A stretch of 42,078 nucleotides of DNA from Promethearchaeota archaeon (GTDB lineage Archaea; Asgardarchaeota; Lokiarchaeia; Sigyniarchaeales; SOKP01), in NCBI GenBank assembly GCA_019057795.1, contig JAHLWS010000058.1, forward strand, positions 1 through 42,078. Reading direction: 5' to 3'. Below, piece after piece: positions 8,055-17,755 of the stretch; the first letter of the stretch is position 1, and the number at the start of each line of letters is the position of its first letter. The position numbers and the translations under genes are program-made. Below the pieces are notes generated by a model. The model saw nothing but the letters and a program-made list of their open reading frames with translations. It ran no database searches and had not been told where the DNA came from.

Positions 8055-9206
8055 ATGGATTTTTCGTTAACTGAAAAGCAAAAAATGATTAAAAAAATAA
8101 CTCGTGAATTTGCGGAAGAATATATTGCTCCAGTGGCACAAGAGAGCGATCAAAAATCTGAATTGGACCCACTTGTTTTAGAGAAGATGAAAGAATTAAA
8201 ATACTTCGGTTCTTGTATACCAGAAGAGTATGGAGGTGCTGGATTGCATAACGATACTATAAGTTTTGCGATTATAACTGAAGAGATAGGACGAGTTGAT
8301 GCGTCTTGGGCCATAACTACGGGCGTTCACGCGAGCGTGTGTGCTTATCCTATTTATAAGTTTGGAACTGAAGAACAAAGGCAAAAATTTCTAATTGACC
8401 TTGCGAAAGGTAATAAAATAGGTGCTTTCTGTTTAACTGAAGCAAATGCGGGCTCTGATGCTGGAGGCGTTCAGCTAACTGCAGAGAAAGATGGAGATGA
8501 TTATATACTAAACGGCAGTAAAATTTTCGCGACGAATGGTGGGATATCAAAAACGCTCTTAGTAGTTGCTAAAACAGGCGAAAAGGATAAAAGAAAACAA
8601 CTAACTGTTTTTATAGTAGATACTGATACATCTGGTTATTCAGTAGGTGTGAAAGAAGATAAGTTAGGTGTTCGGGCGTCTAACACTTCCGAATTGGTAT
8701 TTCAAGACGTTAGAGTTCCCGAAGAAAATATATTGGGCGGACTTGGGAGTGGATTTAGGATTGGTCTTCAAATCTTAGATTACGGTAGAATTTCCATAGC
8801 TTCTCAATGCGTAGGGCTAGGTCAAGCTTGTTTAGAAACGGCCATTAAATACGCTAACGAGCGGGAACAATTTGGACAAAAAATTTCGCGTTTTCAGGGG
8901 ATTCAGTGGAAAATTGCTGATATGACAACTGACATAGAATCTGCTCGGTTGTTAACTTATAGAGCCGCGTGGATGTGCGATCAAGGAATGGACTATGGAT
9001 TGTCTGGAGCTATGGCTAAACTTGTAGCTTCTGAAGCTGCAATGAAAGCAGCCCACCAAGCAGTTCAAATTCATGGAGGATATGGTACTATGAAGGCGTA
9101 CGCCGTTGAAAGATACTTTCGGGACGCAAAGATGGGAGAAATCTATGAGGGTACATCAGAGATACAAAGATTGGTTATCGCTAATCATATGTTAAGAAAA
9201 AAATAA
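8055..9206 (+). CDS. Acyl-CoA dehydrogenase
   Basis: A 383-residue flavoprotein, full length for the family. In order it shows the helical N-domain, the FAD/substrate motif CLTEANAGSDAGG near 133-145, the helical C-domain with REQFGQKISRFQGIQ near 279-293, the FAD-binding QIHGGYGT near 340, and the catalytic glutamate Glu365 in IYEGTSEIQRL. The Glu position is that of short/medium/butyryl-type dehydrogenases. It oxidises acyl-CoA to trans-2-enoyl-CoA and passes electrons to ETF, whose genes follow directly. A bifurcating complex with the ferredoxin-type EtfA downstream is possible. Confidence 0.95.
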   Translation: MDFSLTEKQKMIKKITREFAEEYIAPVAQESDQKSELDPLVLEKMKELKYFGSCIPEEYGGAGLHNDTISFAIITEEIGRVDASWAITTGVHASVCAYPIYKFGTEEQRQKFLIDLAKGNKIGAFCLTEANAGSDAGGVQLTAEKDGDDYILNGSKIFATNGGISKTLLVVAKTGEKDKRKQLTVFIVDTDTSGYSVGVKEDKLGVRASNTSELVFQDVRVPEENILGGLGSGFRIGLQILDYGRISIASQCVGLGQACLETAIKYANEREQFGQKISRFQGIQWKIADMTTDIESARLLTYRAAWMCDQGMDYGLSGAMAKLVASEAAMKAAHQAVQIHGGYGTMKAYAVERYFRDAKMGEIYEGTSEIQRLVIANHMLRKK

Positions 9207-9399
9207 TTTATTTTTTCAATTTTTTAATATTTTATAGAGATTCTATTTTTAATTTTTTTAGATTTATTTCAAATAAGCTTAAAAAAATCTATAACTATGA
9301 TAAATTTAATAAGATTTTATAATGTCTTTTAATAATTTGATATAACATAACGACGATTTAATTCTATCTAACTATATTAAAAAATGGATATTTGAAACC

Positions 9400-10209
9400 A
9401 TGAAAATCTTTGTTTGTATTAAGCAAGTACCAGGTATTTCTGAGGTCAAAATAGACCCAAAAACCAATACATTAGTAAGAGAAGGAATACCATCAATTAT
9501 AAATCCACACGATAAGCATGCGATCGAATTAGGGCTTTCAATTAAGGAAGGGTACGGTGGTGAAGTAATAGCAATAAGCATGGGACCTCCCCAGACGGAG
9601 CAAGCTTTACGAGAAGTATTATCAATGGGCGTCGATAAAGCGTACCTTTTAACTGATAGAGCTTTTGCTGGGGCAGATACGTTAGCTACATCACACACGC
9701 TAGCCTTAGCGATTAAAAAAATATTGACAGAAGTAGATAAAGGCGAAAAATACATAGTGATCTGTGGAACTCAAGCAATTGATGGAGACACTGCTCAAGT
9801 AGGACCAGAATTGGCAGAAGAGTTAGGGATCCCTCAAATAACATATGTATTAAAGTTTCAGTTAAAAGGCGAAGATCTTGTTGTTGTAGAGCGGGTGTTT
9901 AGAACTGAAGAGGTAGTTGTTATTGAAACAAAGTTACCAGTATTAATTTCTGTATTAAAAAATATAAATAAGCCGCGAACTCCAAGCATGGGAGGAATTG
10001 TAAAAGCTTATCAGGAAAAGGAAGTTCATTTTTTAAATTCTGAAGATTTAGGCGCAAATAAAGCAGATGTAGGGTTAAACGGATCGATGACGGAAGTTTG
10101 GAAAATATTTATTCCGCAAAGAAAAGGAGATCATCTCATCTTGGAAGGCACTATAGAAGAAATGGTTTCTGAATTAGTTAATAATCTAAAAGACGATAAA
10201 GTTTTGTGA
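9400..10209 (+). CDS. etfB: Electron transfer flavoprotein, beta subunit
   Basis: A 269-residue EtfB/FixA protein starting MKIFVCIKQVPG. The nucleotide-binding section has DKHAIELGLSIKEGYGGEV and SMGPPQTEQALREVLSMG, followed by AGADTLATSHTLA and the CGTQAIDGDTAQVGPELAE motif of the AMP/FAD-binding fold. Length and motifs fit anaerobic ETFs. Its TGA ends at 10209, 14 nt before the EtfA ATG, with the EtfA ribosome-binding site in between. It forms the heterodimer that takes electrons from the acyl-CoA dehydrogenase. Confidence 0.95.
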   Translation: MKIFVCIKQVPGISEVKIDPKTNTLVREGIPSIINPHDKHAIELGLSIKEGYGGEVIAISMGPPQTEQALREVLSMGVDKAYLLTDRAFAGADTLATSHTLALAIKKILTEVDKGEKYIVICGTQAIDGDTAQVGPELAEELGIPQITYVLKFQLKGEDLVVVERVFRTEEVVVIETKLPVLISVLKNINKPRTPSMGGIVKAYQEKEVHFLNSEDLGANKADVGLNGSMTEVWKIFIPQRKGDHLILEGTIEEMVSELVNNLKDDKVL

Positions 10210-10223
10210 AAGGAGGTTTGAAG

Positions 10224-11417
10224 ATGAGTATTATTGTAGATAGTGATTTATGTGAAGGCTGTGGTGCTTGTTTAACTTCATGTCCTTATGGAGGCGTTGA
10301 AATAATCGATGACATTGCTGTTTTTAATGAAGATTGTAATTTATGTGGGGCGTGTATAGAATCATGCCCTGTAGATGCCATTACATTGGTACGGGCAGAA
10401 CGAATCGAAAAGGTGGATAAAGCACAGTATAAAGGTGTTTGGATAATAGCAGAACATTATAAAAACGAAATTCATAAAGTTGCGTTTCAGCTCTTGGGGA
10501 AGGGGCGAGAGTTATCAAACACATTAAATGTGAATTTAACTCTTGTTATATTAGGATATAAATTTGACGATAAATTGGAAGAGGTTGGTGAATACGGTGC
10601 GGACGAAGTTATATACGTTAAATCAGCTATATTAAAAGACTATTATTCGGACTTGTATGTAAATATATTAACCGATTTAATTACCGAATATAAGCCGGAA
10701 ATTATATTAATCGGGGCTACTCCAACAGGAAGAGATTTTGCCCCAAGAGTTGCCAAGCGATTAAATGCTGGATTGACAGCAGATTGTACTGGGTTAGATA
10801 TCGAAGATGAAACGGGTAATTTGATGCAAACGAGACCTACATTTGGGGGAAATATCATGGCAACCATCCGTACGCCTTCAAGCAGACCACAAATGGCAAC
10901 TGTGAGACCTGGTACTTTTAAAGCAGATAAAACCGCTAAAAAAAAAGTAAGAATTATTAAAATCGAAAAAGAATTTAAAGAAAAAGATACATTAACTAAA
11001 ATCATAAAGATCATAGCAAGACAAAAGGAGAAAGTCAATTTAGAAGACGCTGAAATAATTGTTACTGGAGGGAGAGGCGTTGGTTCAATGCAAGGTTTTA
11101 AAATTATTGAGGAATTAGCTAATGTTTTAGGAGCAGAACTGGGAGGTTCAAGAGTTCCAGTAGAACTAAATTGGCTGGGCGAAGATAGACAAGTTGGGCA
11201 AACTGGGAAAACTGTTTCTCCAAAACTCTATATCGCATGCGGAATTTCGGGAGCAATCCAACATTTAGTGGGCATGCAAAATTCAGAAATTATCGTTGCA
11301 ATTAACAAAGATCCACTTGCTCCGATTTTTCAAGTAGCTCACTATGGAATCGTTGGCGATTTGCATAAAGTTGTACCTGCTTTGATTGAAGAACTTAAAA
11401 AGACTAAATCTGAGTAA
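10224..11417 (+). CDS. etfA: Electron transfer flavoprotein alpha subunit with N-terminal 2x[4Fe-4S] domain
   Basis: The ATG at 10224 is chosen because AAAGGAGG ends 7 nt upstream; a GTG at 10206 is less likely. This gives 397 residues. Residues 1-55 form a ferredoxin-like domain with two CxxCxxCxxxCP motifs (Cys10/13/16/20 and Cys38/41/44/48). The rest is EtfA, with the FAD-binding end GISGAIQHLVGM, INKDPLAPIF and YGIVGDLHKVVP. Ferredoxin-fused EtfA is known from bifurcating or confurcating complexes such as caffeyl-CoA reductase and lactate dehydrogenase in acetogens. Electron exchange with ferredoxin is likely. True bifurcation is inferred. Confidence 0.93.
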   Translation: MSIIVDSDLCEGCGACLTSCPYGGVEIIDDIAVFNEDCNLCGACIESCPVDAITLVRAERIEKVDKAQYKGVWIIAEHYKNEIHKVAFQLLGKGRELSNTLNVNLTLVILGYKFDDKLEEVGEYGADEVIYVKSAILKDYYSDLYVNILTDLITEYKPEIILIGATPTGRDFAPRVAKRLNAGLTADCTGLDIEDETGNLMQTRPTFGGNIMATIRTPSSRPQMATVRPGTFKADKTAKKKVRIIKIEKEFKEKDTLTKIIKIIARQKEKVNLEDAEIIVTGGRGVGSMQGFKIIEELANVLGAELGGSRVPVELNWLGEDRQVGQTGKTVSPKLYIACGISGAIQHLVGMQNSEIIVAINKDPLAPIFQVAHYGIVGDLHKVVPALIEELKKTKSE

Positions 11418-11466
11418 AATTATAAAAAATTAAAAATAAAAATAAAATAATTTCGTTAATTCTATT

Positions 11467-12258
11467 TTAAACTTTATCTAGACGACCACCGTTTATTCCT
11501 ATGACCTCTCCATTCATAAACCATGCAGCATCGCTGCATAAGAATAAGATTACTTGAGAGACATATTTCGCTTCCCCTATTCCTAAAGGAATCCTTCCTG
11601 AATAGTATTTTCTCCATTTTCCTTCTTGTTTACTTAATAATTCACCAAGAATCGGAGTTTCGATAAGTGTAGGCATAATTGCATGAGATTTTATATTGTA
11701 TCGAATTAATTCTAATCCTGCTGTTTTAACCATTCCAATCATCCCAGATTTGGCTGCAGCATAATTCAATTGACCAATATTTCCTTCGGCAGCTTGACTG
11801 CTAATCGAAATTACTCGCCTATCAGGATAATCAGCGATCTTTTCTTTTGGGTTTTCCTTGCAATAAGCAATCCATCGCTTAGCACACGCTTGTAAAGTCA
11901 AGTAAAACCCTTTAAGGTGCGTATTTATCACATCGTCCCAAGATTCTTCTGATAATTTATGTATCATTCCATCTTTTAAAATACCGGCAGAATGAATTAG
12001 AAAATCAACCGTTCCATATTTTTCAAACGCTTGATTAACTCCAGCTTCGACCAAGTCAGATTTTCGTACATCTCCTTCAATAAATAGGACCTCTCCGTCT
12101 GCATCTTTAATTTCTTTCTCAACACGCAACCCATTTTCTTTATCAAAATCAAAAATTACTACTTTTGCTCCTTCAGCTGCGAAATCCTTAGCGGCTCTTT
12201 CTGCCAAACCTGAAGCTCCACCCGTGAGAAAGGCTACTTTACCATCAAATTTTCCCAT
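11467..12258 (-). CDS. Short-chain dehydrogenase/reductase, FabG-like
   Basis: A 263-residue SDR. The cofactor motif TGGASGLA (residues 12-19) has Leu-Ala where TGxxxGIG is usual, and Asp37-Phe-Asp39 after the second strand suggests NAD(H). NAG is replaced by HSAG (89-92). The catalytic set is Ser153/154, Tyr166 and Lys170 (NYAAAK). The C-terminus GEVIGINGG is family-typical. Given the beta-oxidation genes beside it, a 3-hydroxyacyl-CoA dehydrogenase role is a reasonable inference, but FabG-type reductases look the same. It is convergent with etfA, with a 49-nt gap. Confidence 0.87.
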   Translation of the reverse strand: MGKFDGKVAFLTGGASGLAERAAKDFAAEGAKVVIFDFDKENGLRVEKEIKDADGEVLFIEGDVRKSDLVEAGVNQAFEKYGTVDFLIHSAGILKDGMIHKLSEESWDDVINTHLKGFYLTLQACAKRWIAYCKENPKEKIADYPDRRVISISSQAAEGNIGQLNYAAAKSGMIGMVKTAGLELIRYNIKSHAIMPTLIETPILGELLSKQEGKWRKYYSGRIPLGIGEAKYVSQVILFLCSDAAWFMNGEVIGINGGRLDKV

Positions 12259-13181
12259 TTTATTCGACCTCGAGTTTTAGTTTTTTTTTTATATTTTTTT
12301 TATTTAATTTACTGTTCAATATAAATTTGAAGAAGAATAAGAATTTAAAATTTTTATTATTTAAGATAGGACATTTGGATCTAGATTACTAACCATAATT
12401 ATATCGCGGACTTTTGTTTTGATTAGTACTATATTTTAGTTCGATGAATATAATTATATTTTTGCTACTATTTTCTTTTCAATTACAATTAAAAAGGAAT
12501 TACAAGGCGTAAAAAAAAAAGATTAAGTAATGGAATGTGATTATGTTTAGCGGGAAAAACTCATTCGTGGAGGAATAAATTATGGGCTAAAATAGAAACA
12601 TTCCACTACAAATAGAAAATCGAAATTTTCTATCTTAAATAAGATCATTCAGATATAAAAATATTTCGAAAAATTCGCTAATTTTACAAACGCTCTATTT
12701 GAATATTCAATAAATTTACATGTTATAAGTTGGTTTGAAATAATTTCTCTATTATTTTAACTATACAATCTTAGAATTAAATATAATTGCTAAGATAACT
12801 CATAATTTTAATTAAAAAAAAATATTTTTCTCTAATTCCTTGGGACATGGAATTATTTATTTCAAAAATATTATCCAAATTAGCGTACAAAATTTTTGAT
12901 CGCTAAGAATAAAATTGTAAAATGTACGATTTTATTAAGAACTTAATAAGGAAAAAGTCGTCATAAAATGCGAAATAAATACATCGTACTCAAATACTAA
13001 TTTGTTTAACTTTTTATTTGTTTTCTATTTGATTTTTAACCATATATTTTAACCTACTAATAGAAATAAGTGGGGGAAAATGTTCCCATTATCGTAAATA
13101 ACGAATAATTTAATTAAATTTAAGAGCCTAATTAAAATTATTAAAGATAGTAAATCTCTTAATTTTTAACGAAATTTAATC
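12259..13181. other. 923-bp spacer without a recognisable gene
   Basis: No convincing reading frame is seen on either strand. The spacer has a short hairpin at 12613-12632 (tagaaaat / attttcta around cgaa) and an 8-bp inverted repeat tggaatgt (12531-12538) / acattcca (12598-12605). Between the arms is a less AT-rich patch with a GGAGG followed by an ATG that stops after two codons. The iorB promoter must lie at the right end. A small RNA is possible, but I have no motif that proves one. Confidence 0.5.
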
Positions 13182-13802
13182 ATGGAAATTAAAAGTTATA
13201 ATTTATTGAACGTAGGGGTGGGTGGCCAAGGCGTAATTCGAGCGGCACAAATTCTTTCATATGCAGCTTTATTGGAAGACTATAAAGTTAGAACTGCAGA
13301 GACGCATGGCATGGCCCAAAGAGGTGGTTCAGTTGCGTCATATCTTCGATTTGGTACTGAGGTAGAAGGACCACTTGTTCCACGAGGGAAAACCGACACT
13401 ATTTTGGCTTTTGAAGCAAGTGAGGCTGCTAGGATTTTTAATTATGCTGGACCACAAACTATCTTTTTAATAAATAAAAACATCATTATCCCCCCTGTGA
13501 TTCATCAGATGAATATGGACTATCCAGATATAAAACAAATAAGCGAATTTTTGAAGAGTGTTTCTCAAAACATATATTTTATAAATGCTGATGAGATAGC
13601 AATGAATTTGGGGAATCCTCGAACCATGAATGTTGTTATGCTAGGCGTACTGTTAGGTTCACAAGCTATACCTCTCAAAAGGGAGTCTCTTGTACAGGCT
13701 ATTTTGAGCTATCTCCCAACAAAAGTACACGATGTAAATAAAAAAGCATTTGAAATGGGAATTGAAAAAGGAAAAAACATAAGGAGGGATTTTAATGAGT
13801 AA
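13182..13802 (+). CDS. iorB: Indolepyruvate:ferredoxin oxidoreductase, beta subunit
   Basis: A 206-residue protein of the pyruvate:ferredoxin oxidoreductase gamma-domain family. The start LLNVGVGGQGVIRAAQIL, then AETHGMAQRGGSVASYLRFG near residue 40, is the standard IorB signature. It overlaps iorA by 8 nt, and iorA's ribosome-binding site AAGGAGG lies inside its last codons. With IorA it oxidatively decarboxylates aryl 2-oxo acids (from Trp, Phe and Tyr) to aryl-acetyl-CoA, reducing ferredoxin. Identification is secure at family level. Confidence 0.94.
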   Translation: MEIKSYNLLNVGVGGQGVIRAAQILSYAALLEDYKVRTAETHGMAQRGGSVASYLRFGTEVEGPLVPRGKTDTILAFEASEAARIFNYAGPQTIFLINKNIIIPPVIHQMNMDYPDIKQISEFLKSVSQNIYFINADEIAMNLGNPRTMNVVMLGVLLGSQAIPLKRESLVQAILSYLPTKVHDVNKKAFEMGIEKGKNIRRDFNE

Positions 13803-15702
13803 ACCCTACTATGCAGAAGACAATCCCGGAAAGAAAATCGTTATGTTAGGTAATGAAGCAATTGCTCGCGGAATTTTGGAAGCGGGCGTTGTCATTGGGG
13901 CGGGATATCCTGGCACTCCATCGTCCGAGATATTGCCAACCTTAGCGGAAATGCAAAAATATTTTCCACATCTCAAATTAGAATGGAGTATTAACGAAAA
14001 AGTAGGTTTTGAAGTAGCATACGGCGGATCTATGTCAAATGTACGCTCAATTGCGGTAATGAAGCATGTTGGGCTAAATGTCGCATCAGATGCGTTCATG
14101 ACGGCCTGCTATGCTGGAGCTCGAGGTGGGATGGTAGTAATTTCAGCAGATGATCCTAATTGCTATTCTTCTCAAAACGAACAAGATAATCGATATTTTG
14201 GCATTCACGCTTTAGTACCGGTCTTTGAACCCGCGACACCACAAGAAGCAAAAGATATGATAAAATACGCTTTTGATTTTTCGGAAGAATATCACTCTTT
14301 AGTATTATTTCGGACTACAACCAGGTTGAACCACGGGAGAGGAGACGTTATTCTTGGAGAAGTTAAAAAAATTAATCGCGATTACGGTTTTGATTGGGAT
14401 CGTTCCAGATGGGTTTGTTTGCCATCACACTCACGAGTTTTGCGTGTTAGATTGTTAGAAAGATTAGAGAACATCTCTGAATTTGCTGACGAATTTCCTT
14501 TTAACTCGTTAAAATTATCAAAAGAGAAAATTAACGGTGTTAGATATGGATTTGTTGCTGCTGGCATACCGTACTCTCAATTGCTAGATGCTCTTAATTT
14601 TTTCGGTATTACTAATAAAGTATCAATTTTAAAACTCGGGTTAGTTTATCCTCCGCCTAAAAAATTAATCAAAAAATTATTCGATTCTACGGATGAAATT
14701 GTAGTTGTTGAGGAGCTAGAACCATTTATTGAAAATATCTTAAAACAACTAGCATTCGAAGAAGGCATCTCAAATGAACTTAAAATTCATGGTAAAGACT
14801 TATTTCCTCAAAATGGTGAATTCTCTGCAGAAATTTATTTAGAAAATATTGCTAGTTTGGTTGGATTGCCCTACGAAAAAGTACCTGTGCCAGAGAATAT
14901 GATGATTATACCTCCAAGGCTTCCTATTTTATGTCCTGGATGTGGTCATAGAACAACTTTTTACGCAATTAAACAAGTAGAAAAAAAGATGAAAACTAAG
15001 TTCGTTAATTCTTCTGATATTGGTTGTTACACGCTCGCAGTGTACAAACCCCTTGAAGGAATAGACACTGAAGTATGTATGGGGGGTTCTATAGGCTTAG
15101 CAAATGGAATTGCTAAAATTCAATCGGAGAAAAATCCCGTATTAGCAATATTAGGCGATTCCACATTCTTCCATTCTGGTATACCCGCTTTAATAAACGC
15201 TGTTTATAACAAAAATAACATTTTAGTTGTAATTTTAGATAATAGGTCGACTAGTATGACGGGATTTCAAGACAATCCAGGTACAGGTATTACGCTCACA
15301 AAAGAACAGGGAATTCGCGTAATTATTGAAGATCTCGTAAAGGGCTGTGGCGTATCTCCGGATAAGATTTGGGTAGAAGATTCCTACAATCTAAATAAAA
15401 CTATAGAAAAGCTAGAAATAGCTGTTAAGGCTGAAGGTGTTCGAGTTTTCATTTCTAGACACTTATGTTCTTTAGTAGAAGCAAATCAATTTCGAGCACA
15501 ACAGATAACACCACCCACAGTAAAAGTAGATCAAGACAAATGCGTTGGATGCCTTATATGTGTTAATAAATTTGGATGTTCTGCGCTAAATTTTAATGAA
15601 GATGAGAAAAAAGTAGTAATAGATCAGACGGTTTGTAGAGGGTGTAAAGTGTGTATTGATGTATGCCCTCAAGAAGCTATTTATGAGGAGATTGAATCTT
15701 AA
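13795..15702 (+). CDS. iorA: Indolepyruvate:ferredoxin oxidoreductase, alpha subunit
   Basis: A 635-residue IorA. The N-terminal domain starts with NEAIARGILEAGV and GYPGTPSSEI. The thiamine diphosphate domain has CPGCGHRTTFYAI near 380, SSDIGCYTLAV near 403 and GDSTFFHSGIP with LDNRSTSMTGFQDNPG near 455-490. The C-terminal 60 residues hold two [4Fe-4S] motifs: CVGCLICVNKFGC (the last gap is one residue longer than usual) and CRGCKVCIDVCP. It shares an operon with iorB upstream and the acyl-CoA ligase whose ATG follows its stop with no gap. Together they convert aryl pyruvate to aryl-acid with ferredoxin reduction and ATP formation. Confidence 0.95.
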   Translation: MSKPYYAEDNPGKKIVMLGNEAIARGILEAGVVIGAGYPGTPSSEILPTLAEMQKYFPHLKLEWSINEKVGFEVAYGGSMSNVRSIAVMKHVGLNVASDAFMTACYAGARGGMVVISADDPNCYSSQNEQDNRYFGIHALVPVFEPATPQEAKDMIKYAFDFSEEYHSLVLFRTTTRLNHGRGDVILGEVKKINRDYGFDWDRSRWVCLPSHSRVLRVRLLERLENISEFADEFPFNSLKLSKEKINGVRYGFVAAGIPYSQLLDALNFFGITNKVSILKLGLVYPPPKKLIKKLFDSTDEIVVVEELEPFIENILKQLAFEEGISNELKIHGKDLFPQNGEFSAEIYLENIASLVGLPYEKVPVPENMMIIPPRLPILCPGCGHRTTFYAIKQVEKKMKTKFVNSSDIGCYTLAVYKPLEGIDTEVCMGGSIGLANGIAKIQSEKNPVLAILGDSTFFHSGIPALINAVYNKNNILVVILDNRSTSMTGFQDNPGTGITLTKEQGIRVIIEDLVKGCGVSPDKIWVEDSYNLNKTIEKLEIAVKAEGVRVFISRHLCSLVEANQFRAQQITPPTVKVDQDKCVGCLICVNKFGCSALNFNEDEKKVVIDQTVCRGCKVCIDVCPQEAIYEEIES

Positions 15703-17103
15703 ATGCATAATTTTTTTTTCCCTAAAAGCATAGCAGTTATAGGCGCAACCGCAAATCCTAGAAAGTTCGGAAACGCAGTTACGATTAATATTCTAAAGAA
15801 TAAAAATTTAGAAAGCGAATTATTTCTTGTAACTCAAAAAAGCAACGAAATTTTAGGATTAAAATGTTATAAAAGTATATTAGATGTCCCAAAAGATGTG
15901 GATCTCGCGATAATTTTAGTCCCTGCAAAAGCAGTTGATGGCGTAATAGATCAATGCATAGAAAAACAAGTAAAAAGTATAATAATAGTTACTGCTGGTT
16001 TTGGGGAAATTAATCAAGAAGGTAAAAAAGCCGAAAAGCGAATCGCAGAAAAATGTACAAAAGTGGGCATTCGAGTTATGGGACCTAATTGTGTAGGAAT
16101 ACAAAACATAGATATAGGGCTTAACGCTTCGTTTATTCAAGCAGCGCCCCCAGGAAGTATTAGTATGATTAGCCAATCTGGTTCGTTCGGATGTGCCAGT
16201 TTTTATGCGATGGAAAGAGAAAATCTCGGATGTTCAAAATTCGCTAATATTGGAAATAACATAGACATTTCTTTTGTCGAAGTTCTTGAATTTTTTAAGG
16301 AAGATCCTAACAGTCGAATCATTTGTATTTACATGGAAACGATTGAAGATGGAAGAAAATTTTTAAAATCTTTAAAATCTATTGTTCCTATTAAACCAGT
16401 TATTGTCTTGAAAGGAGGAAGAACTTCATCTGGAATGAAGGCGGCAAGTAGCCACACAGGTTCGATAGCAACAAATTATAAAATGTTGAAAACATCCATT
16501 AAACAAGCTGGAGCAACATTATGTGAAAATGCTTCCGATTTTATTACCGCTTTGAAAACATTCTCTTTATTACCAATTCCTAAAGGTGAAAAGATAGGAG
16601 TGTTAACTAATAGTGGAGGGAGCTCTGTTTTATTCAGTGATAAAACTGAAGAATTTAATTTAAAACTAGTAGAATTTTCTGATACACTTAAAGAAAGAGT
16701 ATCGCCTCACTTGATATCTCTAGTAAAGATAGAAAACCCACTTGATATGATAGGGGTTGCTGGTGAGGAACAATTCTATAATGTTGCCAGAGAAATGTTT
16801 GAAGATCCGGGAATAAATATTGTTTTGGGGTGTGTTGTAATACCTCCTTTTCTAAGGATGAACACTGACGAACATTTTCGTGGACTTATTCGAGCTTGGA
16901 ACGAAACTGGGAGAAAAAAACCTTTATTTCCTTTATTTCTTTTTAGTGAAGGATTTAAAGAATTAAAAGAGTTGGCTAAAAAAGAGATGACTCCTATTTT
17001 CTATACACCACACGAAGCTGCTTATGCTATAAATCTATTAATTAATAGAAAGAATTTTTTGGACCATAAAGCAAATTCAATAGAAAATTACCGCGTTTGC
17101 TGA
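15703..17103 (+). CDS. ADP-forming acyl-CoA ligase, alpha-type subunit
   Basis: A 466-residue protein with the CoA-binding Rossmann domain (SIAVIGATANPRKFGN near 9-24), the succinyl-CoA-ligase fold (GPNCVGI near 127; SQSGSFG near 157) and the phosphorylated histidine motif ASSHTGS with His251. Acetyl/aryl-acetate CoA ligases (ADP-forming) use this subunit with an ATP-grasp beta subunit. No beta subunit is in the window, so it must be encoded elsewhere. The gene abuts iorA, which suggests aryl-acetyl-CoA as substrate. The last residues (about 450-466) look like a non-family tail, and a diverged second copy of the C-terminal 45 residues lies at 22121-22279. Confidence 0.9.
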   Translation: MHNFFFPKSIAVIGATANPRKFGNAVTINILKNKNLESELFLVTQKSNEILGLKCYKSILDVPKDVDLAIILVPAKAVDGVIDQCIEKQVKSIIIVTAGFGEINQEGKKAEKRIAEKCTKVGIRVMGPNCVGIQNIDIGLNASFIQAAPPGSISMISQSGSFGCASFYAMERENLGCSKFANIGNNIDISFVEVLEFFKEDPNSRIICIYMETIEDGRKFLKSLKSIVPIKPVIVLKGGRTSSGMKAASSHTGSIATNYKMLKTSIKQAGATLCENASDFITALKTFSLLPIPKGEKIGVLTNSGGSSVLFSDKTEEFNLKLVEFSDTLKERVSPHLISLVKIENPLDMIGVAGEEQFYNVAREMFEDPGINIVLGCVVIPPFLRMNTDEHFRGLIRAWNETGRKKPLFPLFLFSEGFKELKELAKKEMTPIFYTPHEAAYAINLLINRKNFLDHKANSIENYRVC

Positions 17104-17220
17104 AGAACTTGAAGAATTTCTTATTATTGGGTATTTTTGCGCTAGCCCGTAGCCCCCGTTAGATGTGGATTAATAAAAAGCTTGTAAAAAAAAGCAAAAA
17201 AAAAACAAAAAAGTAGATAA

Positions 17221-17598
17221 TTAAAAAATAGAAGTTGCGTAATTCTGAGCAAAATTTTCCTCGCTTAATCGAGTCTTAAGAAGGCGTATATCGTTATGGG
17301 CTTTCATGAACTCAAAACGGTCTTTTAACGCTTCTCAAAGCGTGTTTCTAAGAGGGGCGATGCGACACCATCGACCAGCAAACTCTCCTAAAGACGCTTG
17401 GTATCCGTTCTTGTAGCTGTTGTCTACTTGGGTGTTGAACCTTTTAGCGTAAATCCCTAAAGGTTGGGAGCTTCCCCTATCTGCCGTCAAAACCCAGTCG
17501 TTCTCGCGTCCTTTCCGAAGCTTCCAGCCCGCTGGCACTCTTCTGAAGTTTGACAACTTTTTACAAATAAATGGATGTGCTTTATTTGATAAATTCAC
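17221..17598 (-). pseudogene. Unidentified ORF interrupted by an in-frame TGA
   Basis: From a GTG at 17598 the frame reads 87 residues, stops at TGA (17335-17337), then continues in the same frame for 38 more sensible residues (EALKDRFEFMKAHNDIRLL and on) to a TAA at 17221. The stretch is clearly less AT-rich than its surroundings and the protein is rich in Arg/Lys/Trp, like many mobile-element proteins. I do not recognise the family. A CGA-to-TGA nonsense change would explain the stop. Upstream in-frame stops show that a longer N-terminus is missing or absent. It is probably a dead fragment at the left edge of the accessory island. Confidence 0.55.
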
Positions 17599-17755
17599 AT
17601 TTTGATAGATCTAATTTCACTTTTTACTAGATCTGCCTAATGAAACAACATTTGACTGATAATAAAACTATTTTTTGAAGCATAACTCATATTGATTTGA
17701 TCGACCTGTAATTTAAAGCATTAGTATTTCATTCATAATTCTGTTCACTCTTGAG

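Noticed and set aside
10206..10223. GTG at 10206 as the EtfA start
   Set aside because: The strong AAAGGAGG lies between it and the ATG at 10224, which is also where the ferredoxin domain begins.
17083..17151. Shifted frame at the ligase 3' end reading KITAFAEELEEFL
   Set aside because: Only 22 codons between stops. It looks protein-like but is too short to assign.
17335..17337. In-frame TGA read as selenocysteine
   Set aside because: The gene is an unrecognised fragment, with no known selenoprotein motif and no SECIS element identified; a nonsense change is simpler.
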